This document shows positions 1 to 12,400 of a stretch of 64,000 nt of DNA, piece after piece. Origin of the DNA: Seiridium cupressi (Eukaryota > Ascomycota > Sordariomycetes > Amphisphaeriales > Sporocadaceae). Below the pieces are notes generated by a model. That model saw only the letters and a program-made list of their open reading frames with translations, was not told the DNA's origin and ran no database searches. A program made the position numbers and the translations under genes. Position 1 is the stretch's first letter; each line of letters starts with the position of its first letter. Where the stretch lies: positions 372,001-436,000 of the forward strand of contig JARVKI010000023.1 of NCBI GenBank assembly GCA_036674765.1, read 5' to 3'.

Positions 1-1457
1 GGCCGATGGCGCTGCGTTCAGCGACGAATAGCAAGTCCATCTGCAGAACTCTATCTGGGCCGGATGGCATCAGTAATACCTGCGAATGGTCTGGACTGCA
101 TTCCCACTTGGACATACCCCTCATTTTTGCACGATTGGCCTGCTGTTTCGCGTTGAAACTACAACGGCAGATATAATGCCGCGCTCTACCCCTCGTGCGA
201 TGGCGCTGGTTATGGGGGGCGAGACTGCATGTCATCCCCCTGTATCGCAGGCACGTAGCGCCCACGGATGCTGCAGTTTGATCCTTCCAACGTGCGATGA
301 GGTAATGGAGGTAGCATTTGTCCATCCTGCTGGTTCCTGCTGCCATTGAAAATCGCAAGACTATCAGACCTGACTGCCTTTATTATCATCAATCACATTG
401 CAGATTTCCTGTTTTTTTCCAATCCTCCCTGCGCAACACGAAGGCACAACTTTCTCATGCGCTTCAGAGCCGAGAAATTTGCAACTTGGGCTGCCAGAGC
501 CTATTGTGGCGACTTTGCTTATTGAGGATGATTTGCCGATGATGCACGAAAGCGGATGCGATTCCAAGGGTGTAACATACCCATTTCCGAAAGCTGAGCG
601 CTTCGCAGAATAACATTCGATGTTGGTCAGGCGTCTCAATACAGTCTTTTTAACTCTACCAATAAGGAACAGTGCTCAGCCTTACGACGCATTGTAACGA
701 CTTTTCAGAATGAGTTGGTAATTGAAGCGATCAGTAATGCAACTTCACCGAATGTAAATTACTTGTCAGCGCTGACATGGATTGATCCTTGGGTCCTACG
801 AACAATTATAGAATTTCTCAGGCATCAAATCTCCAAGTCCTATTCCGACGTATCTGGACACTCTCGACCACCAGGGAAGTGGTAAATTCCTCCATCACCA
901 TCAAATCTCGGCTTTAACATCTATTACTGTTGCTTTGATACTAATTTCCTACCGAATCAAGCGAAGTTCTATATCAGTATCATTCAGAAATAGACTTAGA
1001 ATGCGTAGGGACATGTGCACATATCTCCGGGGTATGAAGTATTGGCCTGTAAATTATCTACAGCCATAACACATATTTTGACGGTATTGCCCAATTAGAT
1101 CTTATTATTAGGTATGGTATTGGGGTCTAAGTTGTTGTTTATTTTCCTTACACTACGAAGATATTTCTCCAGCCAAAAAAAAAAAAAAAAAAAAAAAAAA
1201 AGCACCACAATTGAGAAAATAAACCATGTCACCCCCCGAACCAAACCGCAACAAAAAAAAATGGCGGTAACCATTAAGGGAAATACCCAGAAGCCGCCTA
1301 GCCACTCTATTTCGACATGGTAGTAATAGTACCAAGCTAGCAGTTCATACTCCGGCAAAGTGTTTAGACAAGACATCGAGAGATAGTGGAGCTCGACTTG
1401 TTATCAGCATTATGCAATTAATTATTGTCAAATAGAACATGATATGGACCACTTCAA
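1..1457. other. Intergenic, left edge
   Basis: No gene is recognised here. The open frames are short, overlap on both strands and look like no family known to me. The only clear structure is an uninterrupted run of 27 A at 1175-1201. The 3' untranslated region of the downstream minus-strand esterase probably lies in its last few hundred bases. Confidence 0.6.
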
Positions 1458-3145
1458 CTAGCACAAATTATCTACCACTGATCCATCCACAAACTGGATC
1501 CATTGGTCATCCGCAGCGAATTCCGCCAAAGTGTCTGCACTCGAGCTATACTTCGGCCAGGTGACTCCTGCTCCGTCGGTAGGGTCTTGGTCTGGATTCG
1601 ACAAGAAGGATAACCATAGAGCTGTTGGATGTGTTAATTATTAAGTGGCTGTGTATGTTAAAAAGTTATAGGACTCACCTTCCATGCCATAGCTTGTTTC
1701 CCACTCGAACTCTGTCGAATTGCCTCTATATTCGTAGTGCGTTCCGAAGAGCAGAGGGAGCTCAGCTACAGTAGTATGTGAGCACTATACAATAACCTTG
1801 GAAATGCAAGGGGATGCTTACCACTGTGTGTCGCTCCAATCCACGGTCGAGGACCAATGTTGGAGAAGTTTCCAGCGTAGAGGTATCGATAGGTGGTGTA
1901 TCCAAACTGCTTGCGCGCCCTTATGAAATGTGAGTATCACTGGCTAGCTTATGTATGAGCATCCTTGACTTACTGTACTTCTTGGACTACCGGGCAGGTG
2001 ATCACAGACAAGCCAGTAGCAACTTGTGAAGGCGACACTCCCGTGTCATTGAATGTCCCGAATCCGGCGCCTTCGTTGGCATTACTGCCGAAAATCCATG
2101 GCTATCACTACTCGTCAGTCACAATCTCTCATTCCAGCATAGGTCAACTCACCACTTTGGTTACAAGACTATTCGCAAGACGATCCGTGGTGTTGGAGAA
2201 GCAAGTGATGTTGTCCGCCAATGGGGTAAACGAGATGATGCTCGTATGGTTGGAGTAAACACTGACCAACGTCTGAGCATCAACCCTCTGTACGCACTCG
2301 AGTTCGTCTGCAGCGTCGAGATCACTGCAACCGACCAAGCTGGCGAGTGTGCTGAAAGCAGTGTAGTTACCAAAGGTCTGAGCCAACGTCGACGTTGACC
2401 CCGAGTCCGAGATCAGACCCTTGACGATGAGGTCGTCTGGATACGAGTATCCGTACATGCCAACAGACGCTGCTCCAGCGGACTGGCCCCAAAGGACCAT
2501 CTGATCTGGGTTGCCTCCAAAGGCCGCAATGTTGTCTCTCACCCACTCCACAACCATTCTCTGGTCGAGAAGACCGACGTTCTGGTGTGCACCCGCGGCA
2601 GCTGGAAACCCGAAGACGTTCAACCGGTAGTTCATGGTAATTACGATGTGCGACTGCGTTCTTTGGATCCACTTGTCCGGGATCTTGTAGAGAGAGTTTG
2701 CGCCTCCGCTCGTAAACCCTCCGCCGGGAATGTAAATGAAAACAGGCAGCTTCTTGCTGACGGGGTTGGAAGGTGCATAAACGTTCAGGTACAGGCAATC
2801 CTCAGACTGTCCACCATTGATCAGAAATTGCGGCATATAGGTGGTATAGACGGTGGGCGCAGTGCTGATTTGCTGCATACAAGAGGGTGCGTACGCAGTG
2901 GCGTCGATGGAACCAGCGTCGGCCTTACGCTGAGGTGGCTGAAAGCGAAGGCATTCTAGGGGAGGCTCGGCATATGGTACACCCAGGAACTGGCGGACGG
3001 CTGGGGCGGTCGAGTTGATGAAGCCTGACACCTCGCCGCTGGTGGTCTTGACCTTCAGAGGCTCGCCAGAAGAGCAAGGAGATGCTTGGGTCGCAATAGC
3101 GAATAACGCTGAGGCCAACCACAACTTGATCATTTGCGCATGCAT
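1458..3145 (-). CDS. Secreted type-B carboxylesterase/lipase
   Basis: Five exons on the minus strand: 3145-2153, 2101-1974, 1919-1822, 1765-1679 and 1621-1458, with GT-AG borders; they sum to 489 codons. The N-terminus, from the ATG at 3145 or four codons on at 3133, is a typical signal peptide ending near TQASP. Visible family marks are the oxyanion stretch GGGF, SEDCLYLNVY, and the nucleophile elbow GQSAGA with the catalytic serine. Exon 2 carries SNANEGAG, common in fungal carboxylesterases of the Candida rugosa lipase type. Known role of the family: hydrolysis of carboxylic esters such as lipids, feruloyl or other plant esters; the substrate cannot be told here. A TATA-like box lies about 90 bp upstream. 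An upstream in-frame extension begins only with GTG, so I did not use it. Reading frame and splice phases are all intact. Confidence 0.9.
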
Positions 3146-3233
3146 CCTGTTTGCGGGCGTGGATGAAAGAAGGGCAACCTGGTGACTGGGTACCGGCCAA
3201 AGCGTGTGAATGTCATGGCCACGAAGCACAGCG

Positions 3234-3240
3234 TTATATA
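3234..3240 (-). promoter_or_regulatory. TATA-like box of the carboxylesterase
   Basis: On the minus strand this reads TATATAA, about 90 bp upstream of the esterase ATG, a normal distance for a fungal core promoter. Position is seen; function is inferred. Confidence 0.5.
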
Positions 3241-3245
3241 GTGAT

Positions 3246-3850
3246 CGGCCACTACTTGCATCATGGCCACCACAGTTCGACTTCTCCGATCAAGAGCCAT
3301 AAGAACATGGATGAATATTTAGCAGCTAGCGGATCAGGGTGGATAACTATGGTGAAGGTTCCTGACGGGTGGGAACACACTTTACTCAAATTGCTTATAT
3401 TGGGGTAGCGACTGGGATACAGTGGTACTCATTGACGATGTAAGGTCCACCGAAGTGAGCCCGTGACGTCCGTTTGATGCGGAGAAGATCCGGGGTAACA
3501 AAATCTGGGGATGAAGGCTTACCCCCGTATATGCGGGGTTGTTGAATGAAGCCGATGGCATGACGACGCCGGTGGTCCCAAATGAACGGCGACAAACAAG
3601 AAAGTGCCGTGTAGTAAACCCGTAGCCTTCAAGTGCTCATGGGATCCTGCCGAGGGTCTTCGGCTGGGGCTGCCGACGGGCAAACTTTATCGGAAGCCAA
3701 TTTTTAGCCTCACGTCTTCCAAGTGCCCGACTGGAATGCTCGAGCAAAATGGTTTGCGCAGGGCAGATCGACACTTGTCATGTCAGGGTCTCACCGCTAG
3801 AATATGGTCTTTGAAACTATATCCGATATGACATTACATTGATGATTTTC
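3246..3850. other. Intergenic
   Basis: Region between the promoter side of the esterase and the 3' end of the ankyrin-like gene. Open frames of 66-85 codons occur on both strands but none shows a recognisable domain or signal. Nothing else seen. Confidence 0.5.
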
Positions 3851-5428
3851 CTACACTCGATTTAGTCGTTCAGTTATGTCTTCGACAGACCCGAAGCGTT
3901 CTTCTAGCAGAACAAGCAGTCGTGGAACTCCTCTCAAACCCTGTGTGCGCTGCTTTGGCTCGACAGCAATACTGGCCCCAGATATCACAAGCGTATCGCA
4001 TATCATCCCGAGGGTTGCGAAGTCCTGATTCTCATTCGGCTCATCGTACCTTGTACCCGTATACCCTGGTGGCTTCGTGCCCTCTCCGATAGTCATGTAC
4101 TGTAGCTGTAGCTCCGAATGGTCTCCTATGTAGCGTAAGTACCAGCGATTGTGTGTAATGATTGCTCTTGCAATGTCGAGGAACCGATACCATGGATCGC
4201 GGCCCTCGTCCTCGTAGAATACGCGAAAACTGAGAGCAAGGGAATCTGTCGAACGGCGGATGGCTGGCTCCCCACCTTGGTTGATAAATCTTCCAGCACC
4301 ATGGTCCATGAGAACGAGTATGCCGGCGTGTAGGCGAATGAGATATAGTTGTATCTGTTCTAGCCACGCTCCTCGACCACCGTCATTGGATCGATTCAAG
4401 TCATCCGTGCAGGCTTTGCATTCTGTAGCCCGCAAGAAAACCTCACTAGGGTGGAAGTCCTCCTCAATCCCAAGGGTGTCATCCTCAATGTTTGGATTGA
4501 ATAAAGGCAAATGAACGATCCAAGGGCATCTGTTCCGATTGCGACGCCTATGCATCGGCCATTTGTTCATGATCCAGTGAAGCGGTGTCATCCTTCTTTG
4601 ACAATCCTCAACTGTGGGATCATGGCCTCTGGAATCAATCGAATAGTAACCTCCAATGCACGCACCCCTTTCGAGGAGCCTTCTTACTGCTTCGACGCTC
4701 AGGTTCTCAGCGGCATGCTCCAATGCAGACTTCCGGTTCGCGCCGTCGTAGTAGTGGCTGTCAACCGCATATCCAGCTTCCAACAATGCATCGATTGTGG
4801 AAGGAGCTATTGACAATGATCCACAATGTCGTATTAAAGCATTCATGCAAGTCTCTGGGTCTTTCGACACCGGCAGGTGTTTCCAGCCAAGACGACAAAT
4901 CTTCTTGACCATTCGAGCGGTTCTTGCTTCTGCGAACAAGTATTTCAGCACGTTATCCGGATTCCCATGATCAAGGTCGAACTGAATCAGATGACCGATC
5001 ACCCGACAGCTGTTATGCTTAATCGCAATGTTAATGAGTGTATCGTTGGCGAATGTATCGATTATCTCGGCTTTCTGAGCGAAGATCTCGAAGCACTCCG
5101 CACTATCTTTCTGCACACACAGACAAACTTTCTGATAGCAGAGGCTTTTCAAACTCGGGGATTTCTCTCCCTTACTGTCTTGAGCTATCTTATTCTCAAT
5201 CAGGCCCAAGATTCGTTCCAGTAGGATACTATCATTACGAACAAGCGCATGATTGAAAGCGCTGTTTCGATCAAGAAGTGTCCCATCTACATCGGTGTCG
5301 ATATTACCTCTCAGAAACTGGTCGTACAACAAATAACGAAGAGTCTTGTCGGCAAGAGATAGGTTGAGCCGAGATCTGTCGGGAAGATACCTCGCGATAA
5401 CTACGAATACATCGTAAAATAGTTTCAT
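3851..5428 (-). CDS. F-box/ankyrin-repeat-like protein
   Basis: Single-exon frame of 525 codons with ATG at 5428 and no break. Residues 1-35 (FYDVFVVIARYLPDRSRLNLSL) resemble an F-box-like helix pair, found in fungal proteins that carry ankyrin repeats behind it. Ankyrin-type pieces are visible: an ALEHAAENLSVEAVRRLLERG unit near residue 240, followed by MTPLHWIM near residue 285, and more degenerate repeats of the form INIAIKHNSCRVIGHLI near residue 130. The C-terminal 150 residues show no known domain. Such proteins are thought to act as protein-binding scaffolds or ubiquitin-ligase adaptors, but the target is unknown and this is inference. No membrane segment or signal peptide. The nearest neighbour is a non-related arrestin-like gene on the same strand. 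Confidence 0.75.
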   Translation of the reverse strand: MKLFYDVFVVIARYLPDRSRLNLSLADKTLRYLLYDQFLRGNIDTDVDGTLLDRNSAFNHALVRNDSILLERILGLIENKIAQDSKGEKSPSLKSLCYQKVCLCVQKDSAECFEIFAQKAEIIDTFANDTLINIAIKHNSCRVIGHLIQFDLDHGNPDNVLKYLFAEARTARMVKKICRLGWKHLPVSKDPETCMNALIRHCGSLSIAPSTIDALLEAGYAVDSHYYDGANRKSALEHAAENLSVEAVRRLLERGACIGGYYSIDSRGHDPTVEDCQRRMTPLHWIMNKWPMHRRRNRNRCPWIVHLPLFNPNIEDDTLGIEEDFHPSEVFLRATECKACTDDLNRSNDGGRGAWLEQIQLYLIRLHAGILVLMDHGAGRFINQGGEPAIRRSTDSLALSFRVFYEDEGRDPWYRFLDIARAIITHNRWYLRYIGDHSELQLQYMTIGEGTKPPGYTGTRYDEPNENQDFATLGMICDTLVISGASIAVEPKQRTQGLRGVPRLLVLLEERFGSVEDITERLNRV

Positions 5429-6027
5429 GACTGTGTTACAGTGACCAACCGGCCTTGAGCAATTTGACTTTGCTTCTGACTTTGGCAGAGTGTTGGTGGA
5501 ATGTCAACGCCCGAATGCGTGATAATCGGCGGGTCTTTGTTCTAAAGTTTCCTCCAGACGCCCTTGAGACAAAGCTGAGTTGCACACCTTGAAATAGCAA
5601 AGTAGGTACAAAGGCAGCACAAAGAGATGAGATTAGCTGGGGTTCGACCGACGAATCTCATGAGAGTATAGTAATATATATGTGTGTGTGTATGTGTAGA
5701 GAGGGGGATAGAACCCAACCCTTTCCATGAATGAGCAGATAGGTCATGAATAGACGACTGCCGTCATCAGTGTTTTGTCAGTACTGCGACTATGACTTGG
5801 GTGGGTTTGAGTTCATGGCAACCATGGGATGACAGCCCATGGGTTTGGTTGAACCACGATCTTCACCTTCAAAGATTGCTCAACATAAACAAGCTGCGCC
5901 TTTATCAAGGTATCTGACTGCCTCATAAAACTGGTTGCGGAAGAAACTTTCTTTATAGGCACCCTCATCAGTCAAGAGCCCGGTTCAAGTAGGCCTCTCC
6001 TTCCCAGCCTCTTAATCAGTCTATACA
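5429..6027. other. Intergenic with a TA/TG microsatellite
   Basis: Separates two minus-strand genes. It holds a short alternating purine-pyrimidine tract at 5674-5697 (TA dinucleotides running into TG dinucleotides) and the presumed promoter of the ankyrin-like gene. No gene seen. Confidence 0.55.
5674..5697. repeat. TA/TG dinucleotide microsatellite
   Basis: Three to four TA units followed by about six TG units and a degenerate tail. It is 246 bp upstream of the ankyrin-like start codon. Such tracts are often length-polymorphic between strains. Confidence 0.8.
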
Positions 6028-7668
6028 TTAGTTGGAAATCGCCTGTAGCACATCAAGCCCCAACTCAAATGCGCCTGACACTACGCCGAGCCCTTGAGCA
6101 AGGTCATCGTAATTCTTCTGCATACCCTCCTGACCGAGCTCTCTCTTCTTTCTAATTTCCTCCTCTTCGCTTGGCGAGAAAATCATGATATCTTTTCTAC
6201 CCGAAACCGTGTGTGACTCGCCTGCACACGAGAGGTTGATTTTCCAGGCTAATTGATACCCCTGAACAATGTTGTATGTAGCGAAAGAGGGCCATAAAGG
6301 CTTTTCAAACGGGAACTCGAAATTGCCTTGTGTTGAGGATCCGCGTTGGGATAGTCGGATGTCGAGACGTGCTCCCAAGTCGAAGGGCGCTCCCAGAAAG
6401 TATTCACCTTCTTCGTCGGCGTAGAATCTAGTGTATTCGACTAAGCCATCAGGTACGGTCGTGCTATCATGTACTGGTCGGAGGGCACCTGGTTCTATAT
6501 ACGGCGATCCCGTCGCCGGAACCATTGTGTGTTCTTCCGAGAGTACGTCAACAGCACCACCCTGAGTAGAACCATTGGGCTTTAGATTCCCTCGAGTAAC
6601 AATAGGGACCTTGAATGTGAACGATTCAAATGGGTATTTGAAAGGAACATCATAGGTAGTCTCTCGATCCTCACTGTGAGGGTAGCCCGGAATACTGCCC
6701 TCGCAACGGAGACGAGTGGTTGAAATGAGCTTTAATTCCATTGATACAAAGTGTACCGGCGGTAGGCGTCGAACATCACCGTCCGGACATATGGTGGTTT
6801 TGTTTGCCTCCCACATCGGTTTGATGTAGATTTTGAATGGCAGGGGACTCGGATGCTCTAGCTGGATAGCTTGAGGATAAACGACCTTAACCGTAAATGT
6901 GTAACGCGGTGTCTTGGACGGGCTGAAAAATCGCCTCGACTTCTCTTTAAACGTCATTCGTCTCTCGGAATTCTCTGGCAGCAGTCGGTCGGAGTAAATA
7001 GCTCTGGAATCATCCTTTACGTAAAACTGGTACTCGTTTCCCTCCAGTGGCTTTTCTGTAGGTTTTGCTCTGATGAACAGGGGAAAGGTAGTCGTCACGT
7101 TTTTGGCCCCCGGACAGATCAGTGTCGCCTCTAGCACATACTCGACGAAAGCCTCGAATGTTGTACCCGACCATGCTGAGGTGTCTCTGAAATAATATAC
7201 AGAGGGTAATGCATGTCTGGCCACATCTTCCTGGGTGTTGCTCAGGAATGTCTGTTTGGGCCGGAAAACCCTGTCATCAGGCATATGCTCTGTCTTGTCG
7301 TCCCGGTCCTTGTCCCAACTATCGCCGCGCTGCTCAAACCCGGGGGTCGACGACTCCGGGATAGTGACTACGAACGGTATGCGCGCGCCTTCACTCACTG
7401 CTCCTCGAAAGACGCACTGTTCCTCTTGGAACATCACAGCTCTTCCTCGGTAAATGACAGTGAACTGGCCCGACTTGTCTACGATCTTGGTTTTCGCGCG
7501 GCCAAATAGTTGCAATTTCACCCAAGTCTGGTCCGCATTGGGGCCGGGCGCAAATGCCTTGGCTGTCACTACATGACCAAGGACGATATCCCCTGGCAAG
7601 TAGGTCGACTGAAAGTCGGTGATTTCAATACATGCAGCATTTGATTTCTTAATGCCGTATCGTGGCAT
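6028..7668 (-). CDS. Arrestin-like (alpha-arrestin) protein
   Basis: Uninterrupted frame of 546 codons from the first in-frame ATG at 7668; the frame continues upstream but only with a GTG start, so it is not coding by the usual rule. The N-terminal half is an arrestin-N fold pattern: IEITDFQSTYLPGDIVLGHV at residues 12-31, then VKLQLFGRAKTK, and RIPFVVTIPES near 113. The middle carries YVEYVLEATLICPGAKN, and the second half resembles an arrestin-C beta sandwich (FTVKVVYPQAIQLEHPSPLPF). The family binds membrane cargo such as transporters and recruits Rsp5-type ubiquitin ligases for endocytosis. I see no clear PPxY motif, so this may be one of the fungal members without direct ligase binding. 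A TATA-like element lies about 230 bp upstream. Cytosolic or membrane-associated by inference. Confidence 0.85.
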   Translation of the reverse strand: MPRYGIKKSNAACIEITDFQSTYLPGDIVLGHVVTAKAFAPGPNADQTWVKLQLFGRAKTKIVDKSGQFTVIYRGRAVMFQEEQCVFRGAVSEGARIPFVVTIPESSTPGFEQRGDSWDKDRDDKTEHMPDDRVFRPKQTFLSNTQEDVARHALPSVYYFRDTSAWSGTTFEAFVEYVLEATLICPGAKNVTTTFPLFIRAKPTEKPLEGNEYQFYVKDDSRAIYSDRLLPENSERRMTFKEKSRRFFSPSKTPRYTFTVKVVYPQAIQLEHPSPLPFKIYIKPMWEANKTTICPDGDVRRLPPVHFVSMELKLISTTRLRCEGSIPGYPHSEDRETTYDVPFKYPFESFTFKVPIVTRGNLKPNGSTQGGAVDVLSEEHTMVPATGSPYIEPGALRPVHDSTTVPDGLVEYTRFYADEEGEYFLGAPFDLGARLDIRLSQRGSSTQGNFEFPFEKPLWPSFATYNIVQGYQLAWKINLSCAGESHTVSGRKDIMIFSPSEEEEIRKKRELGQEGMQKNYDDLAQGLGVVSGAFELGLDVLQAISN

Positions 7669-9497
7669 ATTGACGCACGTTTGAAGAGGCGCATGAATGA
7701 AATATATTGTTGAAGTCTCCAAGAATTTAGATGTTCTATTACCCAGCACGCATTCTTTTGCATATGGCGCGTGGTAGGCGGCCGCTTGAGCCAACAGGCC
7801 AGACGGGGGAGGCACAGCACCGTTTCAGCGCACCCAGGAAAGAAATACTGCGCCTCTGGTTAAATATGCAATGGCGATCATGAACCTTGGGGAATTTATA
7901 TATGCGCGATACGATGCGTGGTTTGGCTGCGCCAATGTCGCATCACAGAACGTGGCTGCGCAACTGCCGGCTTGTTAATATGGACAAAGTTCATGGCATT
8001 CAAGCTAGCAATTTCAACTTGACATACAATCATTCAGCAAGACCCGATCGAATCCGCAGATGGTAGGTCGAAAGAGGAAGCCCGCAACAAACGAGTAAAG
8101 AGTAAGACAACAGGCACGCAGTGGGTGCCCAGAGTCTAGGCTATCTCAGAGCCCCCGCAAGTTAGACAGAGCAGCTCACCATTTGTTGCTGCTGCATGTG
8201 TGTAAGTGATGCATCACACCCTTGCACTTGCATGCTAGCATCTGTTTACTTACCACATCGGTCTACAGCCACATGATAATGAAAATCCAGGCTAACAATC
8301 AAGGAGGTACCGCTCAGCCCTCGGCATAAAAAGCGACGAGTAAGAAAAAAGATAGCGATGGAGGTAGGATGTGACGCGGAAGCGAGCATCCTTCACAGAA
8401 CAAACAGCCCCGAGTTGAGAGGCTACTTGTGCCCCCCACAGATACACTAGACAGGGTACGCAGTCTCTTTCCCTACTAGTAAATAGACGTACCCGATCTA
8501 CCGGGAGCGGAGTTCCATGGACGTTGTAACTAGTCCAGAGGCTGATTGAACCCATGTGCGGTCGAACCTTATTGCTTCAGCCGGTAAAACCGTTGAACTT
8601 ACCGCTCGATGCACTCACTGCATACGGAAACCACGTCGACCCAACTTCTCAGGCATTATCACCACTTTAGGGCTCTGATACTCTGCAACATGGGGCAGGC
8701 TACGCCACAAGACAGATGCTGCTGCATGCTGCAGGATGACCAGACCCTTGGCGCCGGGAATACGAAGATGCCAATGCAACCCATTTTAGATGGCCACCCT
8801 TTCGCGAACAAATTACTAGTTCTAGCTCGTCCTTTGCTTATGGGCTGTTACTTGGTACACACAATCCTGATCCATAGTGCCAATGGCTTGAGGATCGGGC
8901 CTACTCCACCAACAACCATCCCAGCGGTCATCGTTGGTGGTTTATTTCCTGCAGGCCTTCTTCCATGGTGCCGCTTTGTCCATCGTGGGTGGAGCTCACA
9001 AGCGCTGCTCAACGTTGCATCTAGGCTTATTTGCACTCCAGAAACCCAATGCTTCTCGTCTATGTACCTATACTTCTGCCATCATGTCGTCAGGGTTGTC
9101 TTGCATGCCATCTCACCATGCAACTGCAGTCGTATCTCCGACTGTGAGCTGACAGCTCAAAATTCTCCTGCCGAATATGTCGGAATTGCAGCATCCAGTA
9201 TATCTCCGAGAGAGCAGGGGGGGGGCCTTTTTCTTTTTCAAATCTTCTAACGCTCTTTCAGGCTAGGTAATAGTACTTGCATTGTGATCCCACTTGCATT
9301 GTGATTCCTGTGATTAGTCGTGTCGGACGCAGTCAGCCTTCAAGACTATCAGGCCATCAGGATTCTATGTGGCTCGTATTCAGCTTCTGCAAGCCTCACG
9401 ATGCATCACACCCGGTGTTGTCATCTCTTATACCGGGACCTCTCCTTCGATAAACCCCTTCCATGATTCTGAGTACCTCATCCAGACCACCGCCAAG
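7669..9497. other. Long intergenic region between divergent genes
   Basis: Promoter space shared by the arrestin-like gene (-) and the copper radical oxidase (+). A TATA-like TATATAAA lies on the minus strand at 7895-7902. A direct repeat of about 13 bp (ACTTGCATTGTGAT) occurs twice near 9275-9306. A 213-codon plus-strand frame at 8609-9250 has no domain, no signal and unlikely composition, so it is not called as a gene. Confidence 0.5.
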
Positions 9498-12400
9498 ATG
9501 ACCACCATTTTCCGGCTCGCGGCTGGCATGGTCCTCTGCCAGGTAAACTCGCCTTTGTCTGACTGTCAACCACATTCTGACCTCTTGTAGCTGGCATCGT
9601 CCAGAATCATTCCCAGAGACCTTCAGATACCAACTGATCTTCCTAATAATTGGACATATGTAGGGTGCTATATGTAAGTTCAACCAGGATGAGGAGGCTA
9701 CTTTCGGTGATGCGCTGACCCTTGTTCAGCGACAATCTCGACGGGCGGGCCTTGTCCCTTGACTCATTCAGTAATGCAACCACAATGACAGACCAAGGTT
9801 GTATCTTGTTTTGCATGGATAGAGGTTATCCATTTGCTGGGACAGAGTATGGCGCTGAATGCTGTACGTGAACAACCTTATATAGTCCGACGCTCTGGCT
9901 AACTTGAATCAAGACTGTGGTGAGAAAGTCGACGAGGCTGCAACAAAGGCCACTGATTCGGAGTGTTCCGTAGCCTGCGCCGGTGATGCTACTCTGGCAT
10001 GCGGTGGAGGTAATAGACTAAGTGTATTCACCGGCGCGGTCTCAGAGCCAGTGCCTCCGGCGCCAATCGATGGTTGGGCGTATGAAGGATGCTATAAGTC
10101 AGACATCACTTCCGTGCCATCTATCCCTCAATCCTAACCATATGACAGTGATGCCGGAAGGACACTTACGTATGGAGCACAAGTGGCAGGCGGTGCCTCC
10201 GCGAGTACGTTTCAACCCGGCAGGACTTTACAGGCTTTAACTGACTAACATGTCGTAGTGACAAATGAGCTGTGCACCGCAGCATGTAGCACAGCTGGTT
10301 ATTCGCTTGCAGGCACTGAGTATTCTGGAGAATGTTACTGTGGTGATGTGTACTCTAACGGGGGAGCTCAAGTCAGCAATGGATGTAACATGGTCTGCAA
10401 CGGAAATACCTCCGAAGTATGTGGAGGATCAAACAGACTGAGCGTCTGGTCGCTCATTGGTTCTGGATCAATCCCAACTTCAACTATAACTGCGTCAGTA
10501 CCAGCACCGACAGGGACCGGTTCAGCAGCTGCCCTCCCAGAGCCCTGGTCCTACAAGGGCTGTTATACTGAAGGGAGCAATGGCAGGGCTTTCCTTAACC
10601 AGCAACCCGACAGTCAGACTCTCACCATTGAATCATGCGTAGAAGCATGTGTTGGTCTGGGTTATGGTGTTGCAGGTATGGAGTACGCCTCGCAATGTTT
10701 CTGTGACAACTTCTTGCGCAATGGCGCGGAGTTAGTGGCAGATACAGACTGTAATATGGCTTGCAGTGGTGATGCTTCAGAGGACTGCGGCGCTGGCAAC
10801 CGACTGTCGGTCTACTCAAATGCGACCTTGGTCATTTACCAGCCGCCAACGCCTCAAACCGAGGACCTTCCTGACTCTTGGCAGTACGTTGGATGCATAT
10901 TGTAAGTCATCACACACCCGGCTAACCCTCTACGACATGCATCTTACTAGCCATAGGGACGATATTGCTGCTCGTACGCTTCCATGGATGGCCATAGACC
11001 TCGAAAACACTACTGTATCCAGCTGCATAGCAGGATGTAGCAGGTTCGGCTACGAAGCAGGTGGTATTGAATACGGATATCAATGCTGTAAGTCGATGCA
11101 AATCTCGAGTACCGCCTTTAAGCTAACTGACGTCTCTAGTCTGCGGCGATATTGCTGATGTAGTGAATCAAGGCCGCGACACTCTACAGCCCGAGTCAGA
11201 TTGCAATGTTCCTTGTTCAGGTGACCCAACTCATCTGTGTGGTAAGAGATCTACTTCGCCTACAGTCAGTCCAGTCTTTAACTCTGTTCATAGGTGGTGG
11301 CAATAGACTGTCATATTACAAGTGGACGGGTGAAACCCTGACAAGTTGGTCGTATGCTTCAGGCACAGCCGCCGGCAGCTACGACTTCATCATGTCAAGC
11401 CCAATCATTCCGCTGATCAGCACGGTCGGTATCAATGAGAAGGTAGTCTTCGTCGAGAAGCACGGTACATCAACGGAGAACAACAGCACGGGGTCTTTCG
11501 AGTTTGACCCCAGTCTCGCCCCTGACTATGGCACAGCATTCCGTGAACTCCAGCTCAAGACTGATGTTTTCTGCTCGGCCTCTCTCGTTCTCCCGGACAA
11601 GGCTGGGCGACAGATCAACATCGGAGGCTGGGCTGGAGAAGATTTGCATGGCATCCGCCTGTTCACCCCCGACTCCCCCCTAGGGACGCCAGGGACAAAC
11701 CAATGGGAAGAAGATGTCACAACATTGAGTCTGCTTGACCCCAGATGGTATCCAACTGCAAGCATCCTATCCAACGGAAGCATTTTCATCGTCGGTGGCG
11801 AAGATGGCTCCGACGGCCCTATGGTACCTAGTGCCGAGGTCCTGCCCAGACCCGCAGGTGTCACTGCGTCGACGCACCTTGACTATCTCGAGGAGACGCA
11901 TATCAAGGTCAACTCGTATCCTTTTGCTGCGGTTCTGCCTTCTGGGGACTTGTTCTTCGCCCAATACAATGAGGCCAGACTCATTTCACAAGTGGATTTC
12001 AGCACCATTAGAGTATTACCGCAGATGCCGGGTGCCGTCAACAACCCAGATTCTGGAAGAAACTACCCCTTCCAGGGTACTCTTGCTCTTCTGCCACAGC
12101 ATGCGCCATATAGCGACCCGCTCGAGGTACTGATCTGCGGTGGAACTACCGACGGAGCGAACTTTGCCCTTGACAATTGCATTCGCACGCAGCCTGATGT
12201 GGCCAGCGCTGATTGGGAGATCGAAAGAATGGTATGTGAAGCTTTCCCCCTTCTGACGTATTGAGTACTTGAGACTAACTAAACTAGCCGTCCACTCGCG
12301 TCGTCTCATGCATGACAGCACTGCCAGATGGTCGGTATATCATCCTGAACGGAGCTTACAACGGCCGTGCTGGCTTCGGTCTGGCGACCGACCCGAACAA

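Noticed and set aside
1095..1376. 93-codon minus frame with a poly-Phe stretch
   Set aside because: The Phe run is only the A27 homopolymer read in frame.
8609..9250. 213-codon plus-strand open frame in the arrestin/copper-oxidase gap
   Set aside because: No domain, signal, repeat or family pattern; composition rich in His, Cys and Ser as in non-coding frames; other frames overlap it on the opposite strand.
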